The position numbers were made by a program, and so were the translations under genes. A stretch of 64,000 nt of DNA from Prorocentrum cordatum (lineage: Eukaryota > Sar > Dinophyceae > Prorocentrales > Prorocentraceae): NCBI GenBank assembly GCA_963575745.1, contig CAUYUJ010011470.1, positions 19,833 through 83,832 of the forward strand, written 5' to 3'. The notes beneath the pieces were generated by a model, which worked only from the letters and a program-made list of their open reading frames with translations, had not been told where the DNA came from and did no database searches. Positions 63,690-64,000 of the stretch are shown here, in pieces. The stretch's first letter is position 1; every line of letters starts with the position of its first letter.

Positions 63690-64000
63690 CAGGAGAACGG
63701 AGAGGCGCGCACCCAGCTGGGGGCAGGGCTGAAGGGGTTTGGCATCTCCCCCGGGCCATGGCCGTGTGCTGGGACGCAGAAGGCTGTACCGATACTGCGC
63801 GCCCCTCTGGGAGGCACACGTCCGACCCAAACATGCAGCACATTTTTTTGATCTGCAGGGCGAGAGCGAACCTCTTCCGCTGAAAGCTAAGTGGGACGCG
63901 CACAGCTTTAATTAGCAGAGGAAGGGCGGAAGAAGCCGGGGCCTCACGCGGCCAGGAGAGGGCGAAGCCCATCACCACATCCAGCACACACATCATGTCG
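63690..64000. other. Unique stretch at window end
   Basis: A minus frame (MMCVLDVVMGFALSWPREAP; SSALPLLIKAVRVPLSFQRK; ALQIKKMCCMFGSDVC) has protein-like composition, but no family is recognised and the window ends here. Confidence 0.3.

Overview
The window looks like nuclear DNA of a dinoflagellate. Two degraded LINE-type retrotransposons each begin with a relict of the dinoflagellate spliced leader (DinoSL; canonical form CCGTAGCCATTTTGG followed by CTCAAG). Unique sequence is GC-rich, simple repeats are very abundant, and an RCC1-repeat plus ubiquitin-like gene of a kind common in dinoflagellates is present. A Prorocentrum- or Polarella-like genome would fit, but the species cannot be fixed from sequence alone. 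No bacterial operon, rRNA, tRNA or CRISPR array was seen.

Layout. 0.17-4.97 kb: kilobase arrays of (TCC)n, (CAT)n and degenerate (TTA)n. 4.97-12.6 kb: LINE-A, plus strand, with DinoSL relict, coiled-coil ORF1, endonuclease, interrupted reverse transcriptase, RNase H and C-terminal zinc ribbons. 12.8-15.3 kb: more trinucleotide arrays. 15.9-17.1 kb: frameshifted copia-type gag relic; 17.1-20.2 kb: orphan exon-like pieces on the minus strand. 19.3-24.1 kb: small inverted-repeat elements, a tandem higher-order repeat with an 83-bp subunit, and dispersed repeats. 25.0-27.7 kb: (TCG)n, (TCC)n and (CAT)n arrays. 27.7-35.0 kb: LINE-B, plus strand, heavily frameshifted, followed by about six copies of a ~200-bp tail repeat to 36.1 kb. 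36.4-38.4 kb: arrays. 38.4-46 kb: GC-rich DNA with three inverted-repeat element families and purine-rich minisatellites. 46.1-46.9 kb: the RCC1-repeat gene, minus strand, carrying an inverted-repeat element at its upstream end and a foldback at its 3' end. 47-52 kb: minisatellites, an (AGCTA/AGCTAA)n array, and GAC and GACC arrays in purine orientation. 52.7-55.3 kb: a cluster of inverted-repeat elements, one split by 1.6 kb of satellite DNA. 55.3-56.1 kb: gene-like DNA. 56,401-56,500: assembly gap. 56.5-63.7 kb: arrays, dispersed repeats and a third copy of the higher-order repeat.

Almost all recognisable protein-coding DNA is decayed retrotransposon. The short-element fraction resolves by eye into several non-autonomous families: a 159-bp family with 8-bp target duplications, a 224-bp family, a ~200-bp family with ~45-bp inverted repeats, and a ~194-bp family found inside the RCC1 gene. 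I do not recognise any of these as named families. The most informative observation is that both LINEs start at a DinoSL relict. This implies that the copied RNA was a mature trans-spliced mRNA, or that the leader is part of the element. All calls are by eye; splice sites and element ends are inferred.
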